A stretch of DNA of 64,000 nucleotides from a bacterium. GTDB lineage: Bacteria > UBA8248. Under the pieces are notes generated by a model. It made no database searches. It saw nothing but the letters and a program-made list of their open reading frames with translations, and had not been told where the DNA came from. The position numbers were made by a program, and so were the translations under genes. Of this stretch, positions 25,328 to 34,133 are shown piece by piece. The stretch spans positions 142,875-206,874 of the forward strand of contig JAJEJD010000019.1 in the NCBI GenBank assembly GCA_022828125.1, in the 5' to 3' direction. The first letter of the stretch is position 1. Each line of letters starts with the position of its first letter.

Positions 25328-25734
25328 TCGTTCTCCCCGGCGGAGCGTGGCCGCTCGCAGATTTCGACGCGGATGTTCTCGGGCCCCTTGATGAAGGCGA
25401 TCATCCGGCCGCCCACGCCCGCGGCCACGGGCGCCATGTCGACCTCCGCCCCGCGCTCCACGAGCCGTGCGACCGCAGCTTCCACGTCATCCACCGCGAC
25501 GCCCAGATGGTCGAGGCCGTGCGTCAGCATGGGCGCCACGGCATCCGGCGCATCGCCCGGGCGGTAGCCCCGGATGCGCAGGTCCCCTTCCCCCAGCTTC
25601 AAAATGGAGTAGGCCGCGCCCTTGAAGTCCTCCTCGTAGGAGAGTAACTCCAGTTCGAAGACGCGCTCGAAAAAATCCGTCATCGCGCGCACGTCGCGCG
25701 TGAGGAAGTGGACGTGGTCGTATCTGAATTCCAC
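25324..25734 (-). CDS. VOC-family glyoxalase-like protein
   Basis: 136-residue single vicinal-oxygen-chelate module. YDHVHFLTRDVRAMTDFFERVFELELL (~5-31) carries the first His, GLDHLGVAVDDVEAAVARLVERG the second, and FIKGPENIRVEICE the terminal Glu. This layout matches methylmalonyl-CoA epimerase or glyoxalase I-like enzymes. It is coupled to the EamA gene by a four-base overlap. A propionate link (methylmalonyl-CoA epimerase beside methylcitrate-type genes) is tempting but not shown. Confidence 0.8.
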   Translation of the reverse strand: MEFRYDHVHFLTRDVRAMTDFFERVFELELLSYEEDFKGAAYSILKLGEGDLRIRGYRPGDAPDAVAPMLTHGLDHLGVAVDDVEAAVARLVERGAEVDMAPVAAGVGGRMIAFIKGPENIRVEICERPRSAGEND

Positions 25735-25834
25735 AATAAACTCCTTTCGTGATTGTTCATCTTCGCGCGCTCATATTACGCTGAACCGAGAATCCCACAG
25801 GAAGCGTCGTTTGCACAAACGATTTTCACCTTGA

Positions 25835-26163
25835 GGGGGTTGTTGGAAAAGTTATTATTTCGAGTTTCGTCGTATATTACCTACCGGCGAGTTGCGGAAT
25901 CACTCCCCCCTTGAGGGGGAGTCGAGGAAGCCGAGCGTTTTGTGCGAAGGCTGACTCGGTGGGGGGTGAAATGCGTTTTATCGCCATCCGAATTATCCCC
26001 CCCACCGAATCGCTTTCGGGCTTGCGCCCTTAGCTCTTCGACTCCCCCTCCAGGGGGGAGTGAATTCACTTCCTGCTTCCTTGGTAGTGCAGAATGATTA
26101 TTTCCACTCTTGCCGGTCGGCTCCATACGCAGAATCACGGATTCGGGACTTTTTAAACAACCC
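25835..26163. repeat. MITE-like element, copy A4, with element B nested inside
   Basis: Left end GGGGGTTGTTGGAAAAGTT, right end GGGACTTTTTAAACAACCC. The left inner part has the TCGTCGTATATTACCTACC stretch shared with A1. Its centre is not the usual C-tract pair but element B2 (25901-26062). It fills the gap 25735-26182 together with B2. Confidence 0.7.
25901..26062. repeat. 162-bp palindromic element, copy B2
   Basis: Reverse-orientation copy of the element at 9961-10123. It has the same CACTCCCCCCTTGAGGGGGA boundary, the same inner TCGGTGGGGGG/CCCCCCACCGA pair and the same AAAACGCATTT or AAATGCGTTTT core. It lies inside element A4. Confidence 0.8.
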
Positions 26164-26182
26164 ACATTCAGAAAGGACACCC

Positions 26183-27094
26183 ATGCCGAAAACGAAAATC
26201 ACGGGCGAGGAGCACCGGGCGCATCACGACGGGGCCGACCTGTTCTTGTGGAGAAAGCGACAAGCGGGGCCGGATAAACCGCGAGACGCGGTGCTCCTCG
26301 TGCACGGCTCGTCCATGGCCTCCACGCCCACGTTCGACCTCCAGGTGAAGACCCGGCCCGGATACTCCCTCATGGACCATCTCGCAGGGCGCGGCTACGA
26401 CGTCTGGTGCGTGGACTGCGAGGGCTACGGGAGGTCCACCAAGTCGAGGCGGGTCTCCTGCGGCATCGAGCGCGGCGCAAGGGACGTTCTCGCGGCGGCG
26501 AACGTGATCCGGCGGGTCAGCAGAAAGAACGCGGTTCACCTCTACGGCATCTCCTCCGGCGCGCTGCGGGCCGCCCTTTTCGCGCAGAAAAACCCCCGGC
26601 GGGTGAAACGCCTCATCCTCGACGCCTTCGTCTGGACGGGCGAAGGAAGTCCCACGCTTGCGGAGAGAAGGGAGCGATTCCGCGGCGTGGCCTCCACGTC
26701 GAGACGGCCCGTGAATGCCAGGTTCATCGAGAGCATCTTCACGCGCGATCATCCCGGCACGGCCTACCGCGACGTCATCCGCGAATATGCGAAGACGATC
26801 TGCGCGCTCGACGACACGATACCGAACGGCACCTATATCGACATGTGCGAGCGGCTGCCGCTCGTGAACCCGAAGAAGATCACCACGCCGGTGATGATCG
26901 CGCGCGGCGAGTTCGACGGCATCGCCCACCTCGACGACCTGGTGGAATTCTTCCGGCTGCTGCCGAACCCCGACAAGCAGTTCGTCATGATGCCCGGCAT
27001 CGCCCACGCGAGCCTGCAGGAAAAGAACCATCATATCGTCTTTCACCTGATCGAGCGCTTCTTCAGCCAGCCCGCGCCCGTCTACAAGGGCTGA
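26183..27094 (+). CDS. alpha/beta hydrolase
   Basis: 303-residue serine hydrolase. The oxyanion region is AVLLVHGSSMAS (~34-45), a conserved core segment is DVWCVDCEGYGRS, the nucleophile elbow is YGISSGALRAAL (Ser in GISSG near residue 117), the acid is in IARGEFDGIAH and the His is in MMPGIAHASLQEKNHH. ATG 26183 follows GAAAGGAC; the longer upstream frame runs back into element A4 and is rejected. It is separated by 169 bases from the following MBL pair. The substrate is unknown. Confidence 0.83.
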   Translation: MPKTKITGEEHRAHHDGADLFLWRKRQAGPDKPRDAVLLVHGSSMASTPTFDLQVKTRPGYSLMDHLAGRGYDVWCVDCEGYGRSTKSRRVSCGIERGARDVLAAANVIRRVSRKNAVHLYGISSGALRAALFAQKNPRRVKRLILDAFVWTGEGSPTLAERRERFRGVASTSRRPVNARFIESIFTRDHPGTAYRDVIREYAKTICALDDTIPNGTYIDMCERLPLVNPKKITTPVMIARGEFDGIAHLDDLVEFFRLLPNPDKQFVMMPGIAHASLQEKNHHIVFHLIERFFSQPAPVYKG

Positions 27095-27263
27095 AGACGC
27101 CCGGCGGCGGTTGCGCCGGGGGGTAGCTCATTCCGCCCTCGCTTGATTCGCGCGGGGCAATGGGGCTAGATTAGGGCCATCGATTCGTACAAATGGTTGG
27201 GGCGAGAACGTCCTGTATCCGAAAGCGAATAAATTCTTATCCCTCAAGCAGAAAGGCTTTTCT

Positions 27264-28085
27264 ATGGAAACCCAGGACTGGTATTCCGTCAACAATTTCG
27301 CACCGGGCAGCTACCAAATCACCGAGGGGGGCCGCTTCAACATGCTCCTCCTCGAAGGAGACGAGAAGGCGGTCGCCATCGACGGCGGCATCGGTATCGC
27401 GAATCTGAGGAAACTCTACGAGAGCATCACGGACAAGCCCATCGACTTCATCCTCACCCACACGCACTGGGACCACGTGGGCGCGGCCTCGCAGTGGGAC
27501 AGCGTGGGCGTCCACCCCGTCGGCAAGGACCTGCTCGCGAATGATTTCTCGAAACTAGAGCAGGCCTTCGTGAACATGTGGAAAAAGAACGGGAACACCT
27601 TCCCGGACTGGTTCGACGAGGAGGCCTACGGCATCAAGCCCGCCACCTTCGGCTGGACGCTCGAAGAAGGCGACACGTTCGACCTGGGCAACAGGAAGTT
27701 CCGCGTCTACGAGACGCCCGGCCATTCGCCCTGCAGCATCTCGCTCTATGACGAGCGCGAGAAAATTCTCGTCTCGGGCGACCTGATCCGCTGCGAGGAG
27801 TACCTCTTCCTCCAGGTGCCCACGGCGGTGCTCTCCGACTACGCGCCCTCGCTGCGCAAGCTCGAGAAAGTCGCCGCGGAGAACGAGGTGCGCTGGATCA
27901 CCTCGGGCCACACCGACCCCTACCCGGACCCCTCCATCATCGGCGAGCTGGCGCAGAACATGGAGGAGCTGGAGGCCGGCGCGCACGACCCGCCCGCCAA
28001 GGTGGACGGCGGCGCGTGGGGCGAGGTGGACGAGTACGTCTTCCCCCGCGCCAAGGTGTGGATTCAGGACCACGCGAGGAAGTAA
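27264..28085 (+). CDS. MBL-fold metallo-hydrolase, first of a tandem pair
   Basis: 273-residue zinc hydrolase of the metallo-beta-lactamase fold. The metal motif FILTHTHWDHVGA near residues 68-80 is the HxHxDH signature, VYETPGHSPCSISLYDEREKILVSGDLI gives the third His and bridging Asp, and TSGHTDPYPD the last His. The next gene, 16 bases downstream, is a clear paralogue with the same layout and start (WYSVNNFAPGSYQI versus WYDVTEFAPGTYQI). The pair sits upstream of two acyl-CoA synthetases, so thioesterase or lactonase roles are conceivable. Confidence 0.85.
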   Translation: METQDWYSVNNFAPGSYQITEGGRFNMLLLEGDEKAVAIDGGIGIANLRKLYESITDKPIDFILTHTHWDHVGAASQWDSVGVHPVGKDLLANDFSKLEQAFVNMWKKNGNTFPDWFDEEAYGIKPATFGWTLEEGDTFDLGNRKFRVYETPGHSPCSISLYDEREKILVSGDLIRCEEYLFLQVPTAVLSDYAPSLRKLEKVAAENEVRWITSGHTDPYPDPSIIGELAQNMEELEAGAHDPPAKVDGGAWGEVDEYVFPRAKVWIQDHARK

Positions 28086-28101
28086 TTCCGGGGAAAACGC
28101 C

Positions 28102-28917
28102 ATGGACACGCAAGGCTGGTACGACGTCACAGAGTTCGCGCCGGGCACCTATCAGATATCGGAAGCCGGGCGGTGGAACATGTTCCTGCTCGTGGGCGAG
28201 GAGAAGGCCCTCTCGCTCGACGGGGGAATCGGCGTGGGCAGCGTGCGCAGGCTGTGTGAATCGATTACCAGTCTTCCGGTAGAGCACGTCCTCACCCACA
28301 CGCACTGGGATCACGTGGGCGCCGTCCACGAATGGGAGTCGGTGGGCGTTCACCCGAACGGAAAGGACAAGCTCGCGAACGACTACAGCGCAGGCTGCCG
28401 TGATTTCGTCCAGACCTGGGACGGAAAACCCTTCCCCGAGGGGTTCGACCCGGATACCTTCACCATACCGCCCGGAAAGTTCGGGTGGGCGGTGCAGGAA
28501 GGCGACACGATCGACCTCGGCGGCAGGAAAATCCACGTCTACGACACGCCGGGCCACTCGCCGTGCAGCATTTCGTTGCACGATGAGCGAGAGCGCGTCC
28601 TCATCACGGGCGATCTCGTGAAGCCCGGCCAGCCGCTGTTCATCCAGGTGCCGACGGCCGTCCTGTCCCAATACGGGCCTTCCATGCGGAGGCTCCAGAG
28701 CATCGCGGAAGATAACGACGCGAGGTTCGTCTGCTCGGGCCACACCGACCCGTGCGAGGATATCGCCGTTATCGGGCGGATGGCGCAGTTCGTGGAAGAA
28801 GTCGCCGCAGGCGCGCACGAGCCGCCCGCGAAGGTGGAAGCAGGCAAGTGGGGCGTCGTGGACGAATACGTCTCCGGCGACATGAAGATATGGACGAACG
28901 ACAACGCGAGAAAATAG
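28102..28917 (+). CDS. MBL-fold metallo-hydrolase, second of a tandem pair
   Basis: 271-residue paralogue of the preceding protein. It has VLTHTHWDHVGAVHEW (HxHxDH), VYDTPGHSPCSISLHDERERVLITGDLV and CSGHTDPCEDIAVIG. Both copies share the C-terminal ending with AGAHEPPAKVEAGKWGVVDEYV. It is followed ten bases later by the first acyl-CoA synthetase gene. Both frames are intact, so the duplicates are probably both used, perhaps with different acyl or lactone substrates. Confidence 0.85.
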   Translation: MDTQGWYDVTEFAPGTYQISEAGRWNMFLLVGEEKALSLDGGIGVGSVRRLCESITSLPVEHVLTHTHWDHVGAVHEWESVGVHPNGKDKLANDYSAGCRDFVQTWDGKPFPEGFDPDTFTIPPGKFGWAVQEGDTIDLGGRKIHVYDTPGHSPCSISLHDERERVLITGDLVKPGQPLFIQVPTAVLSQYGPSMRRLQSIAEDNDARFVCSGHTDPCEDIAVIGRMAQFVEEVAAGAHEPPAKVEAGKWGVVDEYVSGDMKIWTNDNARK

Positions 28918-28927
28918 CGGAGGGTAA

Positions 28928-30880
28928 ATGCAAGTGAACGCCTCGGACATCATCTGGCGGCCGGATGAGGATTTCCTGACGAACAGCCACGTCGCCAGGC
29001 TGATGAAAAAGCTCGGCATCACCGATTACCGCGAGTTCCTCAAGTGGTCCATCGAGGACATCCGGCGCTTCTGGGAGGTCGTTTTGGATGACATGGGGCT
29101 CGAATGGTACAGTCCCTACGACGAGTTGCTCGACCTGAGCGGCGGCTTCCCGTGGGCGAAGTGGTTCATCGGAGGCGAAACGAACCTCGTCCTGAACTGC
29201 ATCGACCGCCACGTAGAGGGCGGGCGGCGCGATCAGACCGCGCTGGTCTGGGAGAGCGACGGGGGCGAGGTGCGGACGTTCACCTACGCGGAACTCTCGG
29301 CGGAAGTATCTCGCCTCGCGAACGCCATGCGCGGGATGGGTCTCAAGCCGGGCGACGTGGCAGGCGTGTTCCTCCCCATGGTGCCCGAAGCCGCCATCGT
29401 CATGTACGCGTGCTTCAAGACGGGCGTGGCCGTGCTGCCCGTCTTCTCGGGCTTCGGCCCCGAAGGGCTGGCCGAGCGCCTCATCCACGCCGAAGCGCGC
29501 ATCCTCTTCACGGTGGACGGCGCCGTCCGCCGGGGCAAGAAGGTGCCCTTGAAAGGCACGGCGGACGCGGCGCTGGAGCGCGGCACGAAAGTCGAGAAAG
29601 TCGTGGTCCTCACGCGCTCTGGCGATGAGGTCCCCATGAAAGCGGGGCGCGACGTCACCTGGGACGATTTCGTAGCGGGACAATCCCCGGAAGCCGAGAC
29701 CGAGCGGCTCCCCGCCGACGCCGTCTCGATGATCATGTACACCTCGGGCACGACCGGAAAGCCCAAGGGCACCGTCTACACCCACGCGGGCCTCATGAGC
29801 GGCCCGGGGCGCGAACTCAAGTACTGCCTCGACATGCGCGACGGCGACACGGTCTTCTGGGTGACGGATTTCGGCTGGGTCATGGCGCCCTATGAACTCG
29901 TGGGCTCTCACTTCAACGGCCATTCGTGCCAGCTCTATGAGAGCGTGCCGAACCACCCGGCGCCCGATCGCTTATGGCAGATCATCTCCCGGAACGGCGT
30001 CACCCACCTGGGGCTTTCCCCGACGGCGGTGCGCGTGCTGATAAGCGCGGGCGATGAGTGGGTGGAAAAACACGATCTGTCTTCACTCAGGGTGCTGGGC
30101 TCCACGGGCGAACCCTGGGACCCGGAATCCTACATGTGGTACTTCGAAAAGGTGGGCGGCGGCAGGTGCCCGATCATGAACATATCGGGCGGCACCGAGA
30201 TCGGCGCATGTCTCCTGCAGCCCCTGCCCGTCATGGACCTCTCCCCCTGTACGCTGGGCGCGCCCGCCATGGGCACGGACGCCGACGTGTTCGGCGAGGA
30301 CGCCAAACCCATTCGCGGCGAGGTGGGCCACCTCGTGCTCAAGCAACCCATCCCCTCGCTCACCAACGGCTTCTGGAAGGAGCCGGACCGCTACCTCGAG
30401 ACCTATTTCTCGCGCTGGGAGGGCGTCTGGTACCACGGCGACTGGGCCAAGGTGGACGAGCAGGGGCTGTGGTATCTCTACGGGCGGTCTGACGACACCA
30501 TCAAGGTATCGGGCAAGCGCGTGGGGCCGAACGAGATCGAATCCGAACTCATCAAGCACCCCGGCGTCATCGAGGCCGCCGTGGTGGGAACACCCCATCC
30601 GGTGAAGGGTGAAGGCCTCACCTGCTTCGTCGTCATGCACGATTCCTTTGAGCTGAACGACGCCCTGCGCGAGGAGCTTAAGGATCAGGCGGTGGAGTAC
30701 CTCGGCAAGAGCCTGCGCCCCGATGAGGTCCGCTTCGTGAAAGCCCTGCCCAAGACGCGCTCCGCCAAAATCGTGCGGGGCGCCATCAAGAAAGTCTATC
30801 TCGGCGAACAGGTGGACCATATGGACCTGAACTCGCTCGAAAACCCCGCGCATCTGGACGCCATCCGGGAAGCGGTGTAG
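28928..30880 (+). CDS. AMP-forming acyl-CoA synthetase, first of a tandem pair
   Basis: 650-residue ANL-family ligase of the acetyl-CoA/acetoacetyl-CoA synthetase type, activating a carboxylic acid via acyl-AMP. Core motifs are MIMYTSGTTGKPKGTVYTH (A3, ~270), LGSTGEPWDPESYMWYFEKVGG, WYLYGRSDDTIKVSGKRVGPNEIES (A8 hinge) and the terminal catalytic Lys region PKTRSAKIVRGAIKK (A10). The N-terminal ~100 residues (DIIWRPDEDFLTNSHVARLMKK) match the acetyl-CoA-synthetase-like lead domain. It is followed two bases later by a paralogue. The substrate is unknown. Confidence 0.9.
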   Translation: MQVNASDIIWRPDEDFLTNSHVARLMKKLGITDYREFLKWSIEDIRRFWEVVLDDMGLEWYSPYDELLDLSGGFPWAKWFIGGETNLVLNCIDRHVEGGRRDQTALVWESDGGEVRTFTYAELSAEVSRLANAMRGMGLKPGDVAGVFLPMVPEAAIVMYACFKTGVAVLPVFSGFGPEGLAERLIHAEARILFTVDGAVRRGKKVPLKGTADAALERGTKVEKVVVLTRSGDEVPMKAGRDVTWDDFVAGQSPEAETERLPADAVSMIMYTSGTTGKPKGTVYTHAGLMSGPGRELKYCLDMRDGDTVFWVTDFGWVMAPYELVGSHFNGHSCQLYESVPNHPAPDRLWQIISRNGVTHLGLSPTAVRVLISAGDEWVEKHDLSSLRVLGSTGEPWDPESYMWYFEKVGGGRCPIMNISGGTEIGACLLQPLPVMDLSPCTLGAPAMGTDADVFGEDAKPIRGEVGHLVLKQPIPSLTNGFWKEPDRYLETYFSRWEGVWYHGDWAKVDEQGLWYLYGRSDDTIKVSGKRVGPNEIESELIKHPGVIEAAVVGTPHPVKGEGLTCFVVMHDSFELNDALREELKDQAVEYLGKSLRPDEVRFVKALPKTRSAKIVRGAIKKVYLGEQVDHMDLNSLENPAHLDAIREAV

Positions 30881-30882
30881 CC

Positions 30883-32826
30883 ATGCCCGAAGACATCATC
30901 TGGCGGCCGAACGAGGATTTTCTCGAAAACTCGAACGTCGCCCGCTTCATGAAGAAACAGGGGCTTCCGAGCTACGAGGCGCTGATCGACTTCTTCCGGG
31001 AAGACGTCGGCCGCTTCTGGTCGGCCATCGAGAAGGACATGGGCGTCTCCTGGTACAGGCCGTATGACGAGATCATGGACGCATCGGGCGGCCTCCCCTG
31101 GACGAAGTGGTTCCTGGGCGGCAAACTCAACATCGTCCACAACTGCATCGACAGGCACCTCACGACCTCCAAACGCGACAGGACGGCCCTCATCTGGGAG
31201 GGCGACGGCGGCGAGGTGCGCCGCTACACCTACGCCGAGATGAACGTCCACGTCTGCCGCCTGGCGAACGCCATGCGCGCGATGGGGATGCGGCCCGGCG
31301 ACAGCGCCGGCATCTTCATGCCCATGTTGCCGGAGACCGTCTTCGCCATGTTCGCGTGTCTCAAGATCGGCGTCGTGGCGATCCCCATCTTCTCGGGCTT
31401 CGGCCCCGAGGCCGTCGCCGAGCGCCTCGACCACGCCGACGCGCGGCTCGTTTTCACGTCTAACGGCGGGATGCGCCGGGGCAAGGAGATCGGCGTGAAG
31501 GCCCTGATGGACAAGGCCTTGACCCTCGGAACCCGGGTCGAGAAAGTCGTGGTCTTCAGAAGAACGGATACGGACGTCCCCATGCAGGCCGGGCGCGACG
31601 TCGACTGGGAGGATTTCATCGAGGGTCAATCCGAAGAAGCCGAAACCGAGCGCCTGCCCGCCGAGGCCCTCTCCCTCATCATCTACACCTCGGGCACGAC
31701 GGGAAAGCCGAAAGGCTCGGTGCACACCCACGCGGGGTGCATGCTCAACGTGGCCAAGGAGATCCGCTACTGCATGGATCTGCGCGATTCGGACACCCTC
31801 TTCTGGGTGACGGACATCGGCTGGATGATGGGTCCCTGGAAGATGATAGGCGTCCAGTTCGGGGGCGGCACGTATCTGATATACGAGGGCGCGCCCAACT
31901 GGCCCGAACCCGACAGGCTCTGGCAGATGCTGAGCGATCACAAGGTCTCCATCTTCGGGGTCTCGCCCACCGCCGTGCGGCTGCTCATCAGCGCAGGCGA
32001 TGAATGGGTGGAAAAACACGACCTATCTTCGCTCAGGGTGCTGGGCTCCACGGGCGAGCCCTGGGACCCGGAGTCCTACATGTGGTTCTTCGAAAAAGTG
32101 GGCGGCGGGCGGTGCCCCGTCATGAACATATCGGGCGGCACCGAGCTTTGCGGCTGCATATTACAGCCCTACCCCATCGTTCCGCTCACGCCGTGCTCCC
32201 TGGGCGGCCCGGCCCTGGGTTCGGACGCCGACGTGTTCAACGAGGAGGGCGAGCCCGTGCGCGGGGAGATCGGCCATCTCGTGCTCAAGCAACCCGTCCC
32301 CTCGATGACCAAGGGGTTCCTGAAAGACGACGCGCGCTTCCTCGAAACCTATTTCTCCCGCTGGCCGGACGTCTGGTACCACGGCGACTGGGCGCGCCTG
32401 GACGAGGACGGGCAGTGGTATCTCTTCGGGCGTTCGGACGACACCATCAACGTCGCGGGCAAGCGCGTGGGGCCCGCCGAGGTGGAGGCCGCCCTCATCC
32501 GGCATCCCGCCGTGGTGGAGGCCGCCGTCATCGGCGCGCCGCACCCCATCAAGGGCGAGGGTCTTTGCTGTTTCGTGGTGCTGGTCGGGGGCCATGAGCC
32601 GAGCGACGCGCTCCGTGAGGACCTCAAGGAAGAAACCGTGAAATACCTGGGAAAGAGCCTGCGCCCCGATGAGGTCAGGTTCGTCGAGGCGTTGCCCAAG
32701 ACGCGCTCGGCCAAAATAGTGCGCGCCGCCATCAAGAAGGTCTATATGGGCGAGGACCCCGCGAACATCGATACGTCATCCATCGAGGTGCCTGAATTTC
32801 TCCACGCCATCACAGAGGCGCGATGA
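30883..32826 (+). CDS. AMP-forming acyl-CoA synthetase, second of a tandem pair
   Basis: 647-residue paralogue of the preceding ligase, starting IIWRPNEDFLENSNVARFMKK. A3 is IIYTSGTTGKPKGSVHTH, A8 is FGRSDDTINVAGKRVGPAEVEA and A10 is PKTRSAKIVRAAIKK. The stretch from SAGDEWVEKHDLSSLRVLG through NISGGTE is nearly identical in both proteins, while substrate-pocket regions differ. The arrangement (two bases between genes) implies one transcript. It is followed after one base by a small zinc-ribbon protein. Confidence 0.9.
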   Translation: MPEDIIWRPNEDFLENSNVARFMKKQGLPSYEALIDFFREDVGRFWSAIEKDMGVSWYRPYDEIMDASGGLPWTKWFLGGKLNIVHNCIDRHLTTSKRDRTALIWEGDGGEVRRYTYAEMNVHVCRLANAMRAMGMRPGDSAGIFMPMLPETVFAMFACLKIGVVAIPIFSGFGPEAVAERLDHADARLVFTSNGGMRRGKEIGVKALMDKALTLGTRVEKVVVFRRTDTDVPMQAGRDVDWEDFIEGQSEEAETERLPAEALSLIIYTSGTTGKPKGSVHTHAGCMLNVAKEIRYCMDLRDSDTLFWVTDIGWMMGPWKMIGVQFGGGTYLIYEGAPNWPEPDRLWQMLSDHKVSIFGVSPTAVRLLISAGDEWVEKHDLSSLRVLGSTGEPWDPESYMWFFEKVGGGRCPVMNISGGTELCGCILQPYPIVPLTPCSLGGPALGSDADVFNEEGEPVRGEIGHLVLKQPVPSMTKGFLKDDARFLETYFSRWPDVWYHGDWARLDEDGQWYLFGRSDDTINVAGKRVGPAEVEAALIRHPAVVEAAVIGAPHPIKGEGLCCFVVLVGGHEPSDALREDLKEETVKYLGKSLRPDEVRFVEALPKTRSAKIVRAAIKKVYMGEDPANIDTSSIEVPEFLHAITEAR

Positions 32827-32827
32827 G

Positions 32828-33085
32828 ATGTCGCTGCTCAACTGCCCCGAATGCGGAGGACTCCTGAGCACCGAAGCCAGGACGTGTCCGCACTGCGGCT
32901 TTCCCTTGAAAAAAGGCGGAATCGGAAGCGTCTTTCACGCCATCGCCCAGATTCCATGTTTCGTCGCCGGCCTGATCCTCATCTTCATCGCCCTCTTTTT
33001 CGGTCTCGTTCTGCTGGACGTCTACTACTTCCACGGCCTGATCCCCAGATTGTTCGGTATCGAAGGCCACGTCACCACGTTCTAG
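32828..33085 (+). CDS. small zinc-ribbon membrane protein
   Basis: 85 residues. An N-terminal zinc ribbon has two CxxC knuckles (NCPECGGLL and TCPHCGFPL), and one or two hydrophobic segments follow (IPCFVAGLILIFIALFFGLVLLDVYYFHGLI). It is of the type annotated as zinc-ribbon domain-containing protein, with no assigned function. It starts one base after the acyl-CoA synthetase stop and is probably co-transcribed. Confidence 0.7.
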   Translation: MSLLNCPECGGLLSTEARTCPHCGFPLKKGGIGSVFHAIAQIPCFVAGLILIFIALFFGLVLLDVYYFHGLIPRLFGIEGHVTTF

Positions 33086-33126
33086 GGGCTGGCGCACCGC
33101 CGCGCCGGAATGACGGTGGAGGGTCC

Positions 33127-33218
33127 CCGTAGCGGACAGGCCCCTGTGCCTGTCCGAGGCCCCTGTGCCTGTCCTGGTCGCGTCCACCCTGAAAAAGGAC
33201 AACCACGGAGGGTTGTCC
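33127..33218. repeat. short hairpin repeats in the intergenic gap
   Basis: GGACAACC (33198-33205) and GGTTGTCC (33211-33218) form a hairpin. Just upstream the motif AGGCCCCTGTGCCTGTCC is present twice in tandem (about 33137-33176). They belong to the same class of short intergenic palindromes as those near 6163 and 35216. Confidence 0.5.
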
Positions 33219-33258
33219 CTACAGCCCTTGCGGTTTTGCCCTCCTCGCCCTGAAAACC

Positions 33259-33303
33259 AACCCCCCCTACCCCCCCTTGTCAACGCCTTTCTCAACAACC
33301 GCG
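33259..33303. repeat. truncated MITE-like element, copy A9
   Basis: Only the left C-tract arm (ACCCCCCCTACCCCCCC) and a right-end-like AACGCCTTTCTCAACAACC remain, directly joined. This looks like an internally deleted copy of the A family. The remaining 33086-33384 has no gene. Confidence 0.55.
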
Positions 33304-33384
33304 CGAACCCGCCCCGCCCTTGTTCCCGGCCCCCCGAATCGCTAAGCTGGCGCTTCTTTTCGTCAAAGGCTTGCAGGGGACGTT

Positions 33385-34131
33385 TTGGACTACACGGCGC
33401 ATCAGCTTCTCGCATTCGGGATCACCGCCTTTTTCGTCGGCTTTCTGAAAACCACCTTCAGTTCCGGTATCGGCATCCTTCTCGTTCCGATCATGATCAT
33501 GTTCTGGCCCACGCGGTTCATCATCGGCATCGTGGCCGTCATCATGTGGGTGACGGATTTCTTCGCCATCCCCATGTTCTGGAAACAGTGGGAGAGCCGC
33601 TTCCTGCGCTATCTGGTGCCCGGCTTCTACATCGGCATCATCATCGGCGTCTACTGGCTGGTGACCCTGCCCGATTTCTGGCTGAGAAAGGGCATCGGCT
33701 TGACCTGCGTCCTGTTCGCCGTGCTGCTCTTCTGGCGCGAGGCGCGCGGCGAGATGAAGCCCCCGCCCATCAGCCTCCCGGCGGGGGTGGGCATCGGGAT
33801 AGGCGGCGGCATCATCAGCGCCATGTTCCACTCGGGCGGCCTCGTGCTGAGCCTTTTCTTCGTCAGCCAGGGCATGTCGAAAACGGCGATAGTGGCGAGC
33901 ATCCTCGTCGTCTGGTTCTGTGTGAACCCCTTCAAGGTCGCCTCGCTGTGGTACGGGGGCGTCGTGCAGACGCCCATGCTCGTGGCGGGCGCGCTCGCCT
34001 TTCCCCTCGCCTGGGCCGGAAGCTGGTGCGGCAAGCAGGCGCTCCATAAAATCCCCCAGAAAGGATTCACTTACATATTGCTGCTCCTGTCCCTCATCAC
34101 CGCCCTGCGCCTTCTGCTCGAAGCGAACTAG
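33385..34131 (+). CDS. TSUP-family permease (TauE/SafE), first of a tandem pair
   Basis: 248-residue membrane protein of the sulfite exporter TauE/SafE family with about eight helices and the two-repeat layout. The N-half begins FGITAFFVGFLKTTFSSGIGILLVP and the C-half has PAGVGIGIGGGIISAMFHSGGLVLSLFFVSQGM. TTG 33385 is the most credible start, with AGGGGAC about six bases upstream. TSUP proteins move small anions such as sulfite, sulfoacetate or other organosulfonates; nothing here fixes the substrate. A paralogue follows two bases later. Confidence 0.83.
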   Translation: MDYTAHQLLAFGITAFFVGFLKTTFSSGIGILLVPIMIMFWPTRFIIGIVAVIMWVTDFFAIPMFWKQWESRFLRYLVPGFYIGIIIGVYWLVTLPDFWLRKGIGLTCVLFAVLLFWREARGEMKPPPISLPAGVGIGIGGGIISAMFHSGGLVLSLFFVSQGMSKTAIVASILVVWFCVNPFKVASLWYGGVVQTPMLVAGALAFPLAWAGSWCGKQALHKIPQKGFTYILLLLSLITALRLLLEAN

Positions 34132-34133
34132 CG

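Noticed and set aside
27100-27120. Terminator after the alpha/beta hydrolase gene
   Set aside because: CCCGGCG/CGCCGGG can pair, but there is no T-run and the stem is short; not strong enough to list.
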